DNA from: CAYGLV01 sp964351025
GTDB lineage: Bacteria; Actinomycetota; Thermoleophilia; Gaiellales; Gaiellaceae
DNA length: 37,962 bases
Assembly: GCA_964351025.1 (NCBI GenBank)
Contig: CAYGLV010000018.1
Location: forward strand, 1-37,962
Reading direction: 5' to 3'
Position numbers and translations under genes: made by a program
Notes under the pieces: generated by a model
Told to the model about the DNA's origin: nothing
Database searches by the model: none
What the model saw: the letters and a program-made list of their open reading frames with translations, nothing else
In this document: positions 24,597 to 32,196 of the stretch, in pieces
Layout of the letters: every line of letters starts with the position of its first letter
Position numbering within the stretch: the stretch's first letter is position 1

Positions 24597-25228
24597 AGGG
24601 GCTTCGCCGGCACGCCGACGACGGTCGTGCCGGCTGGCACGTCGTCCACGACCACCGCTCCGGCGCCGACGATCGCACCCTCGCCGATCGAGATGCGCTG
24701 CCGCACGACGGCGCCGATCCCGATGTGCGCTCCCGCTCCGACAACGACGGTGCCGGCGAGGCTCGCTGCAGTCGCGATGTGGACATGATCGCCCAGCTCG
24801 CAATCGTGCTCGACGATCGCTCCGCTGTTGACGATCACGTTGGCGCCGAGGGACGCCCCGGCATTCACGATCGACCCGGGGAGCAGCTGGCAGCCCGGGC
24901 CGAACGTGGCGAGGGCCGAGCAGACCGAGGCCGGATGGCGCACCGTGAGTGGTTCGAGCCCGTGGTCGAGCGCAAGGGAGAACAGCCTGGCGCGGGGGGC
25001 CGTGTCGCTCGTGGAGCCCAGCCCGACGACGAACGACGACACGCCCTGCTCGCGGAGCTGCGGCAGGAGATCATCGCCGCCGAGGATCGGGATCCCGTCG
25101 ACGGCCTGCCCCCAGCGCGCGGCGTCCGGGTCGAGAATCCCCTCCGGTTCGTCGAGGCCCGCCTCCCGGATGCAGTCGATCAGCACACGGGTGTGCCCGC
25201 CGCCGCCGAGGATGATGCAACGCGTCAC
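24593..25228 (-). CDS. legH: LegH-like sugar O/N-acetyltransferase (NeuD/PglD family)
   Basis: This is a 211-residue protein. The N-terminal Rossmann-like subdomain starts IILGGGGHTRVLID and covers about residues 1-85. A left-handed beta-helix of hexapeptide repeats follows, with the catalytic-type His in IVEHDCELGDHVHIA near 138-139, ending VVGVPAKPL. Family members acetylate the C4 amino group of UDP- or GDP-4-amino sugars using acetyl-CoA. In this operon it should act between LegC and LegG. The start is GTG 25228, overlapping the LegG stop as GTGA. It is the last gene of the second legionaminic operon. Confidence 0.85.
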   Translation of the reverse strand: MTRCIILGGGGHTRVLIDCIREAGLDEPEGILDPDAARWGQAVDGIPILGGDDLLPQLREQGVSSFVVGLGSTSDTAPRARLFSLALDHGLEPLTVRHPASVCSALATFGPGCQLLPGSIVNAGASLGANVIVNSGAIVEHDCELGDHVHIATAASLAGTVVVGAGAHIGIGAVVRQRISIGEGAIVGAGAVVVDDVPAGTTVVGVPAKPL

Positions 25229-26394
25229 GATGCTCCGCCCAATTCCAGATCATGGAAGCGCTTGGTGATCAGCGCAGGGCCGAGGTCGACCGTCTCGAGA
25301 CGATCGGCGATCAGCTCAGCCGCCCCGCCGGCGTCGTAGGGATTCGCCATGCCGCGCAGCGATGCACGGAACGACGGGTCGAGTGCGCGCTCGATCCCGA
25401 CAGTGATCTCCTCTCGCCTGTTCCCGACGTCGATCACGTTCTTGGCGCGGACGCGGCCGTCTTGCCGCGTTCCGATGTTGACGACCGGGAGCCCGAACGA
25501 CGGCGCTTCGATGATCCCGCTCGACGAGTTCCCGACCATTGCCGACGCGAAGGACAGCATCGAAAAGAACGCCCGCGTCCCAAGGTTCTCGACGAGCGTC
25601 GTGCGCGGCGTGGACTGCACGAACGCTTCGATGAGCGCCCGCACCGATCGTCCGCGGGTGTCGGCGTTCGGAGCCGTGAACACCACCGGCAAGCCGGCCG
25701 TTACGAGGGCCGACAGCAACTCGCCGGTCTGCCACTCGGCGTCCTCGAACTCGAGCGTGGCCGGATGGAACGTGACGAGGAGCGTTGGCTCGTCGAGGGA
25801 GAGACCGACGATGGCCTCGAGCTCGGCCCGCTCGAGCAGTGAGATCGAGCGCACGTTGTCGAGGCCGATTCCCCCCGTCATCAGGACTCGCCAAGGCTCC
25901 TCGCCGAGTTGGATCACGCGCCGGGCGTACTCCTCGGTTGCGACGAAGTGCAGGTGGGAGAGCTTCGTCATCGAGTGACGAAGCGCATCGTCGAACGCAC
26001 CGAGCGTGAGCTCTCCGCCGTGGATATGTGCCACGGGGATCGTGAACGGGAGAGCCGCGAGAGCGGCGGCATGCATCTCGAACCGGTCACCGAGCACGAC
26101 GAGGATGTCCGGTTGCACCCGTGCGAAGGACTCGGCGAAGCCCCTCACCCCTAGACCCATCGACCCGGCAATGCCGAGCGGCGTGTCCGAGGAGCGCAGC
26201 ATCTCGACCCGGTCTGCCACTTCGAAGCCGTCGGCTTCGATCACCTCGACCGTCGACCCGAATTCGGATGACAAATGGCTGCCGGCGGCGATCAGATGCA
26301 AGTTAAGGCCGTCGGCCTCCCGGATCCGGCGCAACAGGGGCAGGTAATGCCCGTAGTCGGAACGCGCCACCGTGACAACGCCGATGGTCCTCAT
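25225..26394 (-). CDS. legG: LegG/NeuC-like hydrolysing 2-epimerase
   Basis: This 389-residue protein of the UDP-GlcNAc 2-epimerase fold starts MRTIGVVTVARSDYGHYLPL. It contains VLGDRFEMHAAA, HIHGGELT and the nucleotide-binding GNSSSGIIEAPSFGLPV block. NeuC/LegG enzymes invert C2 and release the nucleotide, giving the free 6-deoxy-mannose derivative for the synthase. ATG 26394 overlaps the LegI stop as ATGA. The frame stays open far upstream, but that region is only the antisense-like shadow of LegI. The order LegI-LegG-LegH with tight overlaps supports a single pathway. Confidence 0.9.
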   Translation of the reverse strand: MRTIGVVTVARSDYGHYLPLLRRIREADGLNLHLIAAGSHLSSEFGSTVEVIEADGFEVADRVEMLRSSDTPLGIAGSMGLGVRGFAESFARVQPDILVVLGDRFEMHAAALAALPFTIPVAHIHGGELTLGAFDDALRHSMTKLSHLHFVATEEYARRVIQLGEEPWRVLMTGGIGLDNVRSISLLERAELEAIVGLSLDEPTLLVTFHPATLEFEDAEWQTGELLSALVTAGLPVVFTAPNADTRGRSVRALIEAFVQSTPRTTLVENLGTRAFFSMLSFASAMVGNSSSGIIEAPSFGLPVVNIGTRQDGRVRAKNVIDVGNRREEITVGIERALDPSFRASLRGMANPYDAGGAAELIADRLETVDLGPALITKRFHDLELGGAS

Positions 26395-27440
26395 TGAACG
26401 AGCTCCGTCGAGAGGAGCGTCCCCTCGTTGATGTCCACCCGGGCGACCCGACCCACGATCAGCCCGCGGGCGCCGGGCGGCAGTCCGGTCCCGGGGCGGC
26501 TGAGCGCGATCATCTCGTCCGTGATCATCGTCCCCGCAGCGACCGAGCACGCCGCCACGAGGCTCTTGCGTGCGACGGCCGCGGTCTCGAGCTCGCTCGG
26601 CACCGGCACCTTCCGGCCGTCGCCGAGTGCCGACTCGATCGATCGGATGCCGAGCACGAAGTCGCGGAACTCGGACGGCTCGAGGGAGGCAGCGTGGTCG
26701 GGTCCCGGCGACGAGCGGTCCAGGGTCAGGTGCTTCTCGATCATGCACGCGCCGAGGGCGACGGCGGCGAACGCCACCTCGACGCCCAGCGTGTGGTCCG
26801 AGAAGCCGACCGGCTTGTGGAACTCCGCCTCCATCGTCGCCATCGCTCGCAGATTCGCCTCCGCCGGGGGCGCGGGATAGGCGCTCACGCAGTGCAGGAT
26901 CACGATCTGCTCGTTCCCGGCCGCTTCTAGCTCGTCGACGGCGGCCCCCACCTCGGCGAGGTCGGCCATACCGGTCGAGAGGATCACCGGCCGGCCGAAC
27001 CGGCCGACGTGGGCGAGGAGCGGAAGGTTCGTGATCTCGCCCGAGGGGATCTTGAAGGCGCCGACGCCGAGCTCGTCGAGGAAGTCCGCACTCTCGTCGT
27101 CGAACATCGACGACAGGAACTCCATCCCGGCGGCGGCGGCAGCCGCCTGCACCTGGCGATGTGCGTCCGGCGACAGCTCGAGGCGCTGCAGCATCGTGAG
27201 CTGCGACTCCTCGGGGTCGGTGCCGGCGAGCTGGTAGGAGGCCTTCGGCGCGTCGGCGGTGGCGAGCCGGTCGGCCCGGAACGTCTGGAACTTCACCGCG
27301 TCCGCGCCGGCGTCTGCGGCCGCCTCGACGAGCTCCAGCGCGCGATCGACGGACCCGTCGTGGTTCACGCCCACCTCGGCGATCACGAAACACGGCCGGT
27401 CCGCCCCGAGCTCGTGCTCCCCGATCCTCACGAGGGTCAT
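26391..27440 (-). CDS. legI: LegI/NeuB-like nonulosonic acid synthase
   Basis: This 349-residue protein is a TIM-barrel NeuB domain with a C-terminal SAF (antifreeze-like) domain from about residue 285. Visible landmarks are FVIAEVGVNHDGSVDRAL (18-35), VKFQTF (49-54), FSDHTLG and IEKHLTLDRSSPGPDH. It condenses phosphoenolpyruvate with the 2,4-diamino-2,4,6-trideoxy-mannose derivative to give the nine-carbon acid. Sequence features do not separate legionaminic from other NeuB-type products; the LegB/LegC/LegG neighbours point to legionaminic acid. ATG 27440 overlaps the LegF stop as ATGA. Confidence 0.92.
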   Translation of the reverse strand: MTLVRIGEHELGADRPCFVIAEVGVNHDGSVDRALELVEAAADAGADAVKFQTFRADRLATADAPKASYQLAGTDPEESQLTMLQRLELSPDAHRQVQAAAAAAGMEFLSSMFDDESADFLDELGVGAFKIPSGEITNLPLLAHVGRFGRPVILSTGMADLAEVGAAVDELEAAGNEQIVILHCVSAYPAPPAEANLRAMATMEAEFHKPVGFSDHTLGVEVAFAAVALGACMIEKHLTLDRSSPGPDHAASLEPSEFRDFVLGIRSIESALGDGRKVPVPSELETAAVARKSLVAACSVAAGTMITDEMIALSRPGTGLPPGARGLIVGRVARVDINEGTLLSTELVQ

Positions 27441-28105
27441 GACGACCGCTTCCGCAGGGTTGCCTCGGCGAGTGCGAAGTCCCAGTCGGTGTCGACGTCG
27501 AGCGACCGTTCGCCCGGCATCACGTGGCCGAGCGTCCCGCTCGGGACAAATGTGCGCTCCGCCCGCAGCGTCGCGACCCGAGTGAGATAGACGGCACCGT
27601 TCGGCGCCACGAGCGGAGGCCAGGACTCGCCGGCATCCGTGACGCGCTCGAGCGTGGCGCCATCGCCGAGCCGGTAGGCATGGGGGCTCATCATCGACAC
27701 ACTCACCACCGCCGGGGCATCGGTCTTGCGAGCGATCGAGACGCACGCGTCGATGTCATCGGCCGTCCGGAGCGGCGAGGTCGGCTGGAGGAGCATGACG
27801 TAGTCGGGCGCGACGCCCTCGTGTTCCTCGAGCCAATCGAGCGCATGCTCGACGACAGCCACGTGGTCGGAATCGTCGAGAGCCAGATCGGTCGGGCGGA
27901 CGAAGGGCACGTCAGCACCGTACTCCCGTGAGACGCGTGCGATCTCCTCGTCGTCGGTCGACACGATCACTCGCTGCAGCTCAGCGCTCTGGCGCGCGGC
28001 GTCGATCGTCCACGCGATCATCGGCTTCCCGGCGAGCAGGAGCACGTTCTTGCGAGGGAGGCGCTTCGACCCACCCCGGGCGGTGACGAGACCGAGAACC
28101 TCCAA
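27437..28105 (-). CDS. legF: LegF/NeuA-like CMP-nonulosonate cytidylyltransferase
   Basis: The 222-residue protein opens with the NeuA signature TARGGSKRLPRKN (8-20) and has MLLQPTSPLRT near 103-113 and SLDVDTDWDF near the end. It transfers CMP from CTP to the anomeric hydroxyl of the nonulosonic acid, making the activated donor for a transferase. TTG 28105 directly follows the stop of the preceding oxidoreductase gene (TAGTTG). No other start gives an intact N-terminus. It is the activation step of the operon. Confidence 0.9.
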   Translation of the reverse strand: MEVLGLVTARGGSKRLPRKNVLLLAGKPMIAWTIDAARQSAELQRVIVSTDDEEIARVSREYGADVPFVRPTDLALDDSDHVAVVEHALDWLEEHEGVAPDYVMLLQPTSPLRTADDIDACVSIARKTDAPAVVSVSMMSPHAYRLGDGATLERVTDAGESWPPLVAPNGAVYLTRVATLRAERTFVPSGTLGHVMPGERSLDVDTDWDFALAEATLRKRSS

Positions 28106-29056
28106 CTATTCCTCGAAGATCGCCTCGATGAGCCGCATCGTCCTGAGCGACTCGCCGATTGTCGGGATCTCGCAGTGCTCGCCGCGGGTCGCGGCGACGG
28201 CGTGCTCGGCCTGCAGGCGCAGGCCCGGCTTGAACTCCCGATCCCATTCGTGTGAAGGCACGCTCACGAGTTGCCGCTCGTCGGGAAGCTGAAAGGCCGC
28301 CTGCTCGAGCGGTCGCAGCTCCCATCGCTTCTCTTCGGTCACGAGCATAACTGCCCACGGGCCCGGCCCATTCCAGATTCCCTCGTAGACCCCGACGTCA
28401 CCGCTCGCGAACCGGATCAGTGCGAGCACGACACCCGGTTCGCGAGGATTCCACGGAAGCACGCGCTCTACGCTCTCGAGAGCGCCGCGTCCGAGAAGCG
28501 ACAGGTAGTCGATGACGTGGATCGAGTTCGCGTACATGTAGTGCTGCACGACGGCCTCCGGGTGCCCGTGCCCACGGGCCTCGTCGAGGCTCTGCTGGTC
28601 CAGCACGCGGATGTAGCGGCGGGAGTCGGAGGCGACGAGGTCGTCGAGCACCGCGCGCGTGCTCGAGATGAACCGTCGGTTCAGGCCGACGAGCACCGGC
28701 CGCTCACGCCCTCCCGCCGCCAGGGCGATCTCTTCTGCCTCCGCGACGCTCAGCCCCGGCGGCTTCTCGAGCAGGATCGTCCAGGGCTGCGCTAGACACT
28801 CGAGCGCAACGTCTTTCGTCGCCGTCTCGGTGATCGCGACGACGACGAGGTCCGCCTGGGTTACTTCGTACAGCTCGGTGATCGAATCGAAGATGCCCGC
28901 GATCCCGGCCTCTCGAGCGACACGCTCGGCGCGCGAGCGCGTGCGGCTGTGAATGCCCACGAGCTCGACGCCCGGCACGGCTGCGAACGCGCGGGCGTGC
29001 TCTTCCGCCATGAACCCGGCGCCGACGATTGCGACGGCGCAGCGTGGAGCGGTCAT
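28106..29056 (-). CDS. Gfo/Idh/MocA-family oxidoreductase, first of a pair by pathway order unknown
   Basis: The 316-residue protein has the NAD(P) motif IVGAGFMAEEH (10-20) and the family EKP motif at 97-99, followed by an alpha/beta substrate domain with VVQHYMYANSIHVIDY. It probably oxidises or reduces a sugar or sugar nucleotide. Campylobacter legionaminic loci also contain unassigned oxidoreductases (PtmF/PtmA), so a precursor or tailoring role is plausible, but the substrate is unknown. I chose ATG 29056 for its ATGA overlap with the upstream stop. ATG 29062 is an equally possible start two codons upstream. Confidence 0.82.
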   Translation of the reverse strand: MTAPRCAVAIVGAGFMAEEHARAFAAVPGVELVGIHSRTRSRAERVAREAGIAGIFDSITELYEVTQADLVVVAITETATKDVALECLAQPWTILLEKPPGLSVAEAEEIALAAGGRERPVLVGLNRRFISSTRAVLDDLVASDSRRYIRVLDQQSLDEARGHGHPEAVVQHYMYANSIHVIDYLSLLGRGALESVERVLPWNPREPGVVLALIRFASGDVGVYEGIWNGPGPWAVMLVTEEKRWELRPLEQAAFQLPDERQLVSVPSHEWDREFKPGLRLQAEHAVAATRGEHCEIPTIGESLRTMRLIEAIFEE

Positions 29057-30066
29057 GCCCATGCGAAGAGACGCTCGCGTGGAAGGTCCTCGTCGATGCG
29101 GACCGGCACGTGGCCGCTCTCATCCGAGACATGAGCGGCGACGAGTGTCGCGACCGAGAGCCTGCCCTCCTCACCCGTCGGGTATCCCTCGCCTTGGACG
29201 AGTGCAGCAAGGACGTCCGCGGACGGCCCGACGGAGTCGGCTGGGGCGATGCGATGCTCCGTCTCCGTTGCGGGAAGCGCGTATCGCGTGGTCGGCTCCG
29301 TTCGGTGCTCTTCCTCACGCACGACGAGTCGCATCCATCCGCTGAGCTCGTCGACCATGAGCTGGCCGTACGGGCCGGCATAGACGACCGTGAGCCCGTG
29401 ACCCTGATCGGAGCCGGACTCCAAGTACAGGCGCCTCCCGCTCGCCGTCGTAACCCGCACCGAGCCGGCACGATCCTCGAACTGCGCGCCTCGCGGGTTG
29501 GCCATCACGTCGGGCGCGAACCACGCCTCGACCTCATGAGGCGATTCGTCGGTCATGTACCGGAACATCTCGAAGTAGTGGGTCCCGTTCATAGCGACGC
29601 CGAAGTTGCCCGCGATGACCGTCGCGCTGCGCAGGCCGCCAAATGCGCCCGACGAGCAGATCTGCTTTGAGTGCGTGTACTGCTCCATGAACCGCATCTG
29701 GTGATTCACCGCGAGTCGAGCATCGTGCTCCGCGCACACGGCGATCATCCGATCGCATTGCGCCAGCGAGACCGCCATCGGCTTCTCGCACAGGATCGCC
29801 CCGGCACCGGCCTCCGCCGCCGCGCACACAGCGTCGCAGTGCGCATCGGCCGTCGTGGCGACTACGACGCACTCGGGGCTGCTGGCGCGCAGCAGGTCGG
29901 CCAGGTCCGTGTAGCCGCAGTTCGCCGGCAGCTCTTCCGAAGCGAGCGTCTCGGCGACGACGTCTCCCCGCACATCGCAGACGCCGACGACCTCCAGCCC
30001 GAGACGGCGCACCACCTCGAGGTGCCGACGCCCCATGCGTCCAAGCCCGACGATCGCCGTCCGCAT
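29053..30066 (-). CDS. Gfo/Idh/MocA-family oxidoreductase
   Basis: This 337-residue protein starts MRTAIVGLGRMGRRHLEVVR with a GxGxxG dinucleotide site and has CEKPM (93-97) with the family EKP triplet, then AVNHQMRFMEQY and NGTHYFEMFRYM in the substrate domain. It is distinct from the neighbouring oxidoreductase in length and sequence, so this is not a recent tandem copy. It is the first gene of the LegFIGH operon. The substrate is unknown. ATG 30066 is preceded by a TAGCCT -10 box at leaderless spacing and no Shine-Dalgarno. Confidence 0.85.
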   Translation of the reverse strand: MRTAIVGLGRMGRRHLEVVRRLGLEVVGVCDVRGDVVAETLASEELPANCGYTDLADLLRASSPECVVVATTADAHCDAVCAAAEAGAGAILCEKPMAVSLAQCDRMIAVCAEHDARLAVNHQMRFMEQYTHSKQICSSGAFGGLRSATVIAGNFGVAMNGTHYFEMFRYMTDESPHEVEAWFAPDVMANPRGAQFEDRAGSVRVTTASGRRLYLESGSDQGHGLTVVYAGPYGQLMVDELSGWMRLVVREEEHRTEPTTRYALPATETEHRIAPADSVGPSADVLAALVQGEGYPTGEEGRLSVATLVAAHVSDESGHVPVRIDEDLPRERLFAWA

Positions 30067-30073
30067 GAAGAGT

Positions 30074-30079
30074 AGGCTA
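30074..30079 (-). promoter_or_regulatory. -10 box for the legFIGH operon, apparently leaderless
   Basis: TAGCCT on the minus strand is followed by exactly 7 nt and then ATG 30066, with no Shine-Dalgarno sequence. This is the same layout as the ptmE start. Confidence 0.5.
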
Positions 30080-30114
30080 TTCGAGGGCGGACAGAGCCGC
30101 TGCAAGCGCCCTCA

Positions 30115-30148
30115 CGCTTGTGCGGAAGGGCATCCCGCTTATGCGGAA
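30115..30148 (+). repeat. Direct repeat in the divergent promoter region
   Basis: CGCTTGTGCGGAA at 30115-30127 and CGCTTATGCGGAA at 30136-30148 match at 12 of 13 positions with a 21-bp period, about two turns of the helix. The second copy covers the expected -35 position of the methyltransferase promoter. This suggests a two-site binding region for a regulator. Confidence 0.45.
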
Positions 30149-30159
30149 AAGGAGGCTGG

Positions 30160-30165
30160 TAGGTT
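30160..30165 (+). promoter_or_regulatory. -10 box for the methyltransferase at 30172
   Basis: TAGGTT ends 6 nt before ATG 30172. An AGGAGG-like run lies about 17 nt upstream of the ATG, too far for normal use, so leaderless initiation is favoured. Confidence 0.45.
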
Positions 30166-30171
30166 CCTCTC

Positions 30172-31233
30172 ATGTCCGACGACTTGGTCACCGCGGCTCT
30201 GACACGGGAGCATCGACGGTTATTCGACTACGACCGCCGGCGGCTCGGCGACGAATTCGCGATGTACGAGCCATGCCCGGGCTGCGGTTCGACGTCGTCG
30301 AAGCACGAATTCTCGAAGGACTGGTTCAACTTCGATCGTTGTCGCGAGTGCGGAATGGTCTGGACGAACCCGCGTCTCAACGATCAGACTCTCGCGGACT
30401 TCTACAACGGCGACTACACCAAGGCCTACAACGCGACGAAGTTCTTCGCCCCGGGCCAACAAGAAGTCGACGCGATCACGACCGACGCGCGGCGGTTCCT
30501 CTCAGCCGCCGCTCCATACCAGCCCTCGGGGCGGTTCCTCGAAGTTGGGGCGGGAGGCGAAGGGACGATGATGGCCGCGGCGCTCGCGGCCGGCTACGAA
30601 GTGACGGCGGTAGAGGTGACAACCGAGTGCGTCGCTGCCCTTCGCCGCAGATTCGGCGACTCGGTGACTGTGATCCACGCCGATATTTACGACGCCAGCC
30701 TCGAGCCGCGGTCATTCAACGTGATCGTGATGCGCGACGTCCTCGAGCACATTCCACACCCGCGTCGGTTCTTGAGAGCCCTGTCCCAGCTCGCGATCGA
30801 GGACGCCGTTCTCCTTGTCCAGGTCCCGAACGTCGACGGACTGATCTACCGGCTCGTCCGGCAGCGACACACGGTCATCTTCGGTTTCGAGCACGTCAAT
30901 TACTGGACGGTGTCGAGCCTCTCGCGTGCGCTCTCCGACGCGGGCTTCGACGTCGTCGACGTCGAGCATCAGAGCGTGGACTTCACGCTGAGCACCGTGC
31001 ACTCGTACCTGTTCGGCCGGCCCACCTTCACCACGGTGCTGCCTCCACCGCCTCAATCACCGGTGTGGCGCGCGCTTGGGCGGATCACCTGGCCACTCGT
31101 CCGCCTCCTGCGACCCCTCGATCACCGCCTCCTGCCGAAGCTCGCGAACCGGGTGCGACGCGGGAGCGTGATGACCGTCGTCGCAAGGCGCCGCGCCGAC
31201 CAGCCCGAATCGCAGACGCCGACCGCGGCTTAG
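30172..31233 (+). CDS. SAM-dependent methyltransferase with N-terminal zinc ribbon
   Basis: The protein is 353 residues. The zinc-ribbon cysteines are Cys35/Cys38 (CPGC) and Cys57/Cys60 (CREC). The class I methyltransferase domain starts FLEVGAGGEGTMMAA near 119 and includes VIMRDVLEHIPHPRRFL. The C-terminal 70 residues have a hydrophobic patch (ITWPLVRLL) that might touch the membrane. The architecture is common in glycan loci and usually implies O- or C-methylation of a sugar. The acceptor is unknown. It stands alone on the plus strand, convergent with the next glycosyltransferase with only 6 bp between their stops. Confidence 0.82.
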   Translation: MSDDLVTAALTREHRRLFDYDRRRLGDEFAMYEPCPGCGSTSSKHEFSKDWFNFDRCRECGMVWTNPRLNDQTLADFYNGDYTKAYNATKFFAPGQQEVDAITTDARRFLSAAAPYQPSGRFLEVGAGGEGTMMAAALAAGYEVTAVEVTTECVAALRRRFGDSVTVIHADIYDASLEPRSFNVIVMRDVLEHIPHPRRFLRALSQLAIEDAVLLVQVPNVDGLIYRLVRQRHTVIFGFEHVNYWTVSSLSRALSDAGFDVVDVEHQSVDFTLSTVHSYLFGRPTFTTVLPPPPQSPVWRALGRITWPLVRLLRPLDHRLLPKLANRVRRGSVMTVVARRRADQPESQTPTAA

Positions 31234-31239
31234 GGTTAA

Positions 31240-32196
31240 CTAGGCGAGCAGGCGGCGGGCAATCGGCCCGAGCGCTGCGCGTACCGTCCGCTTCCACCTG
31301 CTCGGCCGCGCGATGTGCGGCAGCCACGAGGGATTGATCTCGCGTACCCACGCTCTGAACTCATCCCAGTCGAGCAGCCCCAGGTCGTCCAGATGCATCA
31401 GCCCGGCCCCGACGTCGAGGATGAGCCAAGGGCTGCTGGGGTCGAGGTACTTGATGATGCCGCGGGTCTGCATCGTCCATGTGCGTGCCTGCTCCTCGGG
31501 GCTCACCTCGACGTCGATCGAGACGCCCGTGACGCGGCGAGCCCAAGGGCTCGGCTTGTGCATGGTCTGGTGGTAGTGGAAGGTGTCCTCGACCTTGCCG
31601 ACACGGCCGCCCGCGCGCTCGACGACGTCGGCGAAGACGAAGTCCTCCTGGCGGTAGACGTAGTCGTCGTCGACCGTGCCCAGGCGCGGCTCGAAAGCAG
31701 CCTTGCGGCCCATCTGGCTCCCGGCGTACGGACGCTCCTCATTGACGTTCAAGTACTCGACCATGATCGTGTGTTGCATGGGACAACCGAACCAGTCGTA
31801 GTCCGTCTGATGCCGTTGCATCGTGTCGAACCACCCATCCGGCAGATAGACGTCCGAGTGCACGTAGATGAACCACTCGGTCTCCACGGCCTCGATTAGC
31901 TTGCGGACGCTGAATCCGAGCGTCGCGTAGTCGCGGTGATCGTGCACTTCCACTCTCGGGAGGCGCTTCGCGATCTCGATCGAGTCGTCGAGGCAGCCGG
32001 CGTCCCCGATCAGGAGACGATTGACGGGTATCTCGCGGTAGAACGACAGGAGGTTGGCCTCCCAGAGCTCGTTCGTGTGCATGACCGGAACGAGTACGTC
32101 ACATGCGCCCGTCCGGTCTTCTGCGAATCGGTCGACGAAGGGCTGCGGCGTGTAGTAGCGCCGGAAGACGGAGTCCTCGCGGGACGCCGCGCCCAT
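31240..32196 (-). CDS. GT-A-type (family 2-like) glycosyltransferase
   Basis: This 318-residue protein has CDVLVPVMHTNELWEANLLS at the start of a GT-A nucleotide-binding fold and IYVHSDVYLPDGW, where the SDV occupies the position of the DxD metal site. QEDFVFADVVERAGG resembles the acceptor-side acidic motif. It presumably adds a sugar on the cytoplasmic side of the membrane. ATG 32196 shares one base with the upstream methyltransferase stop (TGATG). An in-frame extension to 32382 lies inside that gene and is not family-like. Confidence 0.75.
   Translation of the reverse strand: MGAASREDSVFRRYYTPQPFVDRFAEDRTGACDVLVPVMHTNELWEANLLSFYREIPVNRLLIGDAGCLDDSIEIAKRLPRVEVHDHRDYATLGFSVRKLIEAVETEWFIYVHSDVYLPDGWFDTMQRHQTDYDWFGCPMQHTIMVEYLNVNEERPYAGSQMGRKAAFEPRLGTVDDDYVYRQEDFVFADVVERAGGRVGKVEDTFHYHQTMHKPSPWARRVTGVSIDVEVSPEEQARTWTMQTRGIIKYLDPSSPWLILDVGAGLMHLDDLGLLDWDEFRAWVREINPSWLPHIARPSRWKRTVRAALGPIARRLLA

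Noticed and set aside
26395..27393. A long in-frame N-terminal extension of LegG across the legI gene
   Set aside because: The extension is Arg-rich shadow sequence. The true N-terminus (MRTIGVVTVARSDYG) matches the family, and its ATG overlaps the legI stop.
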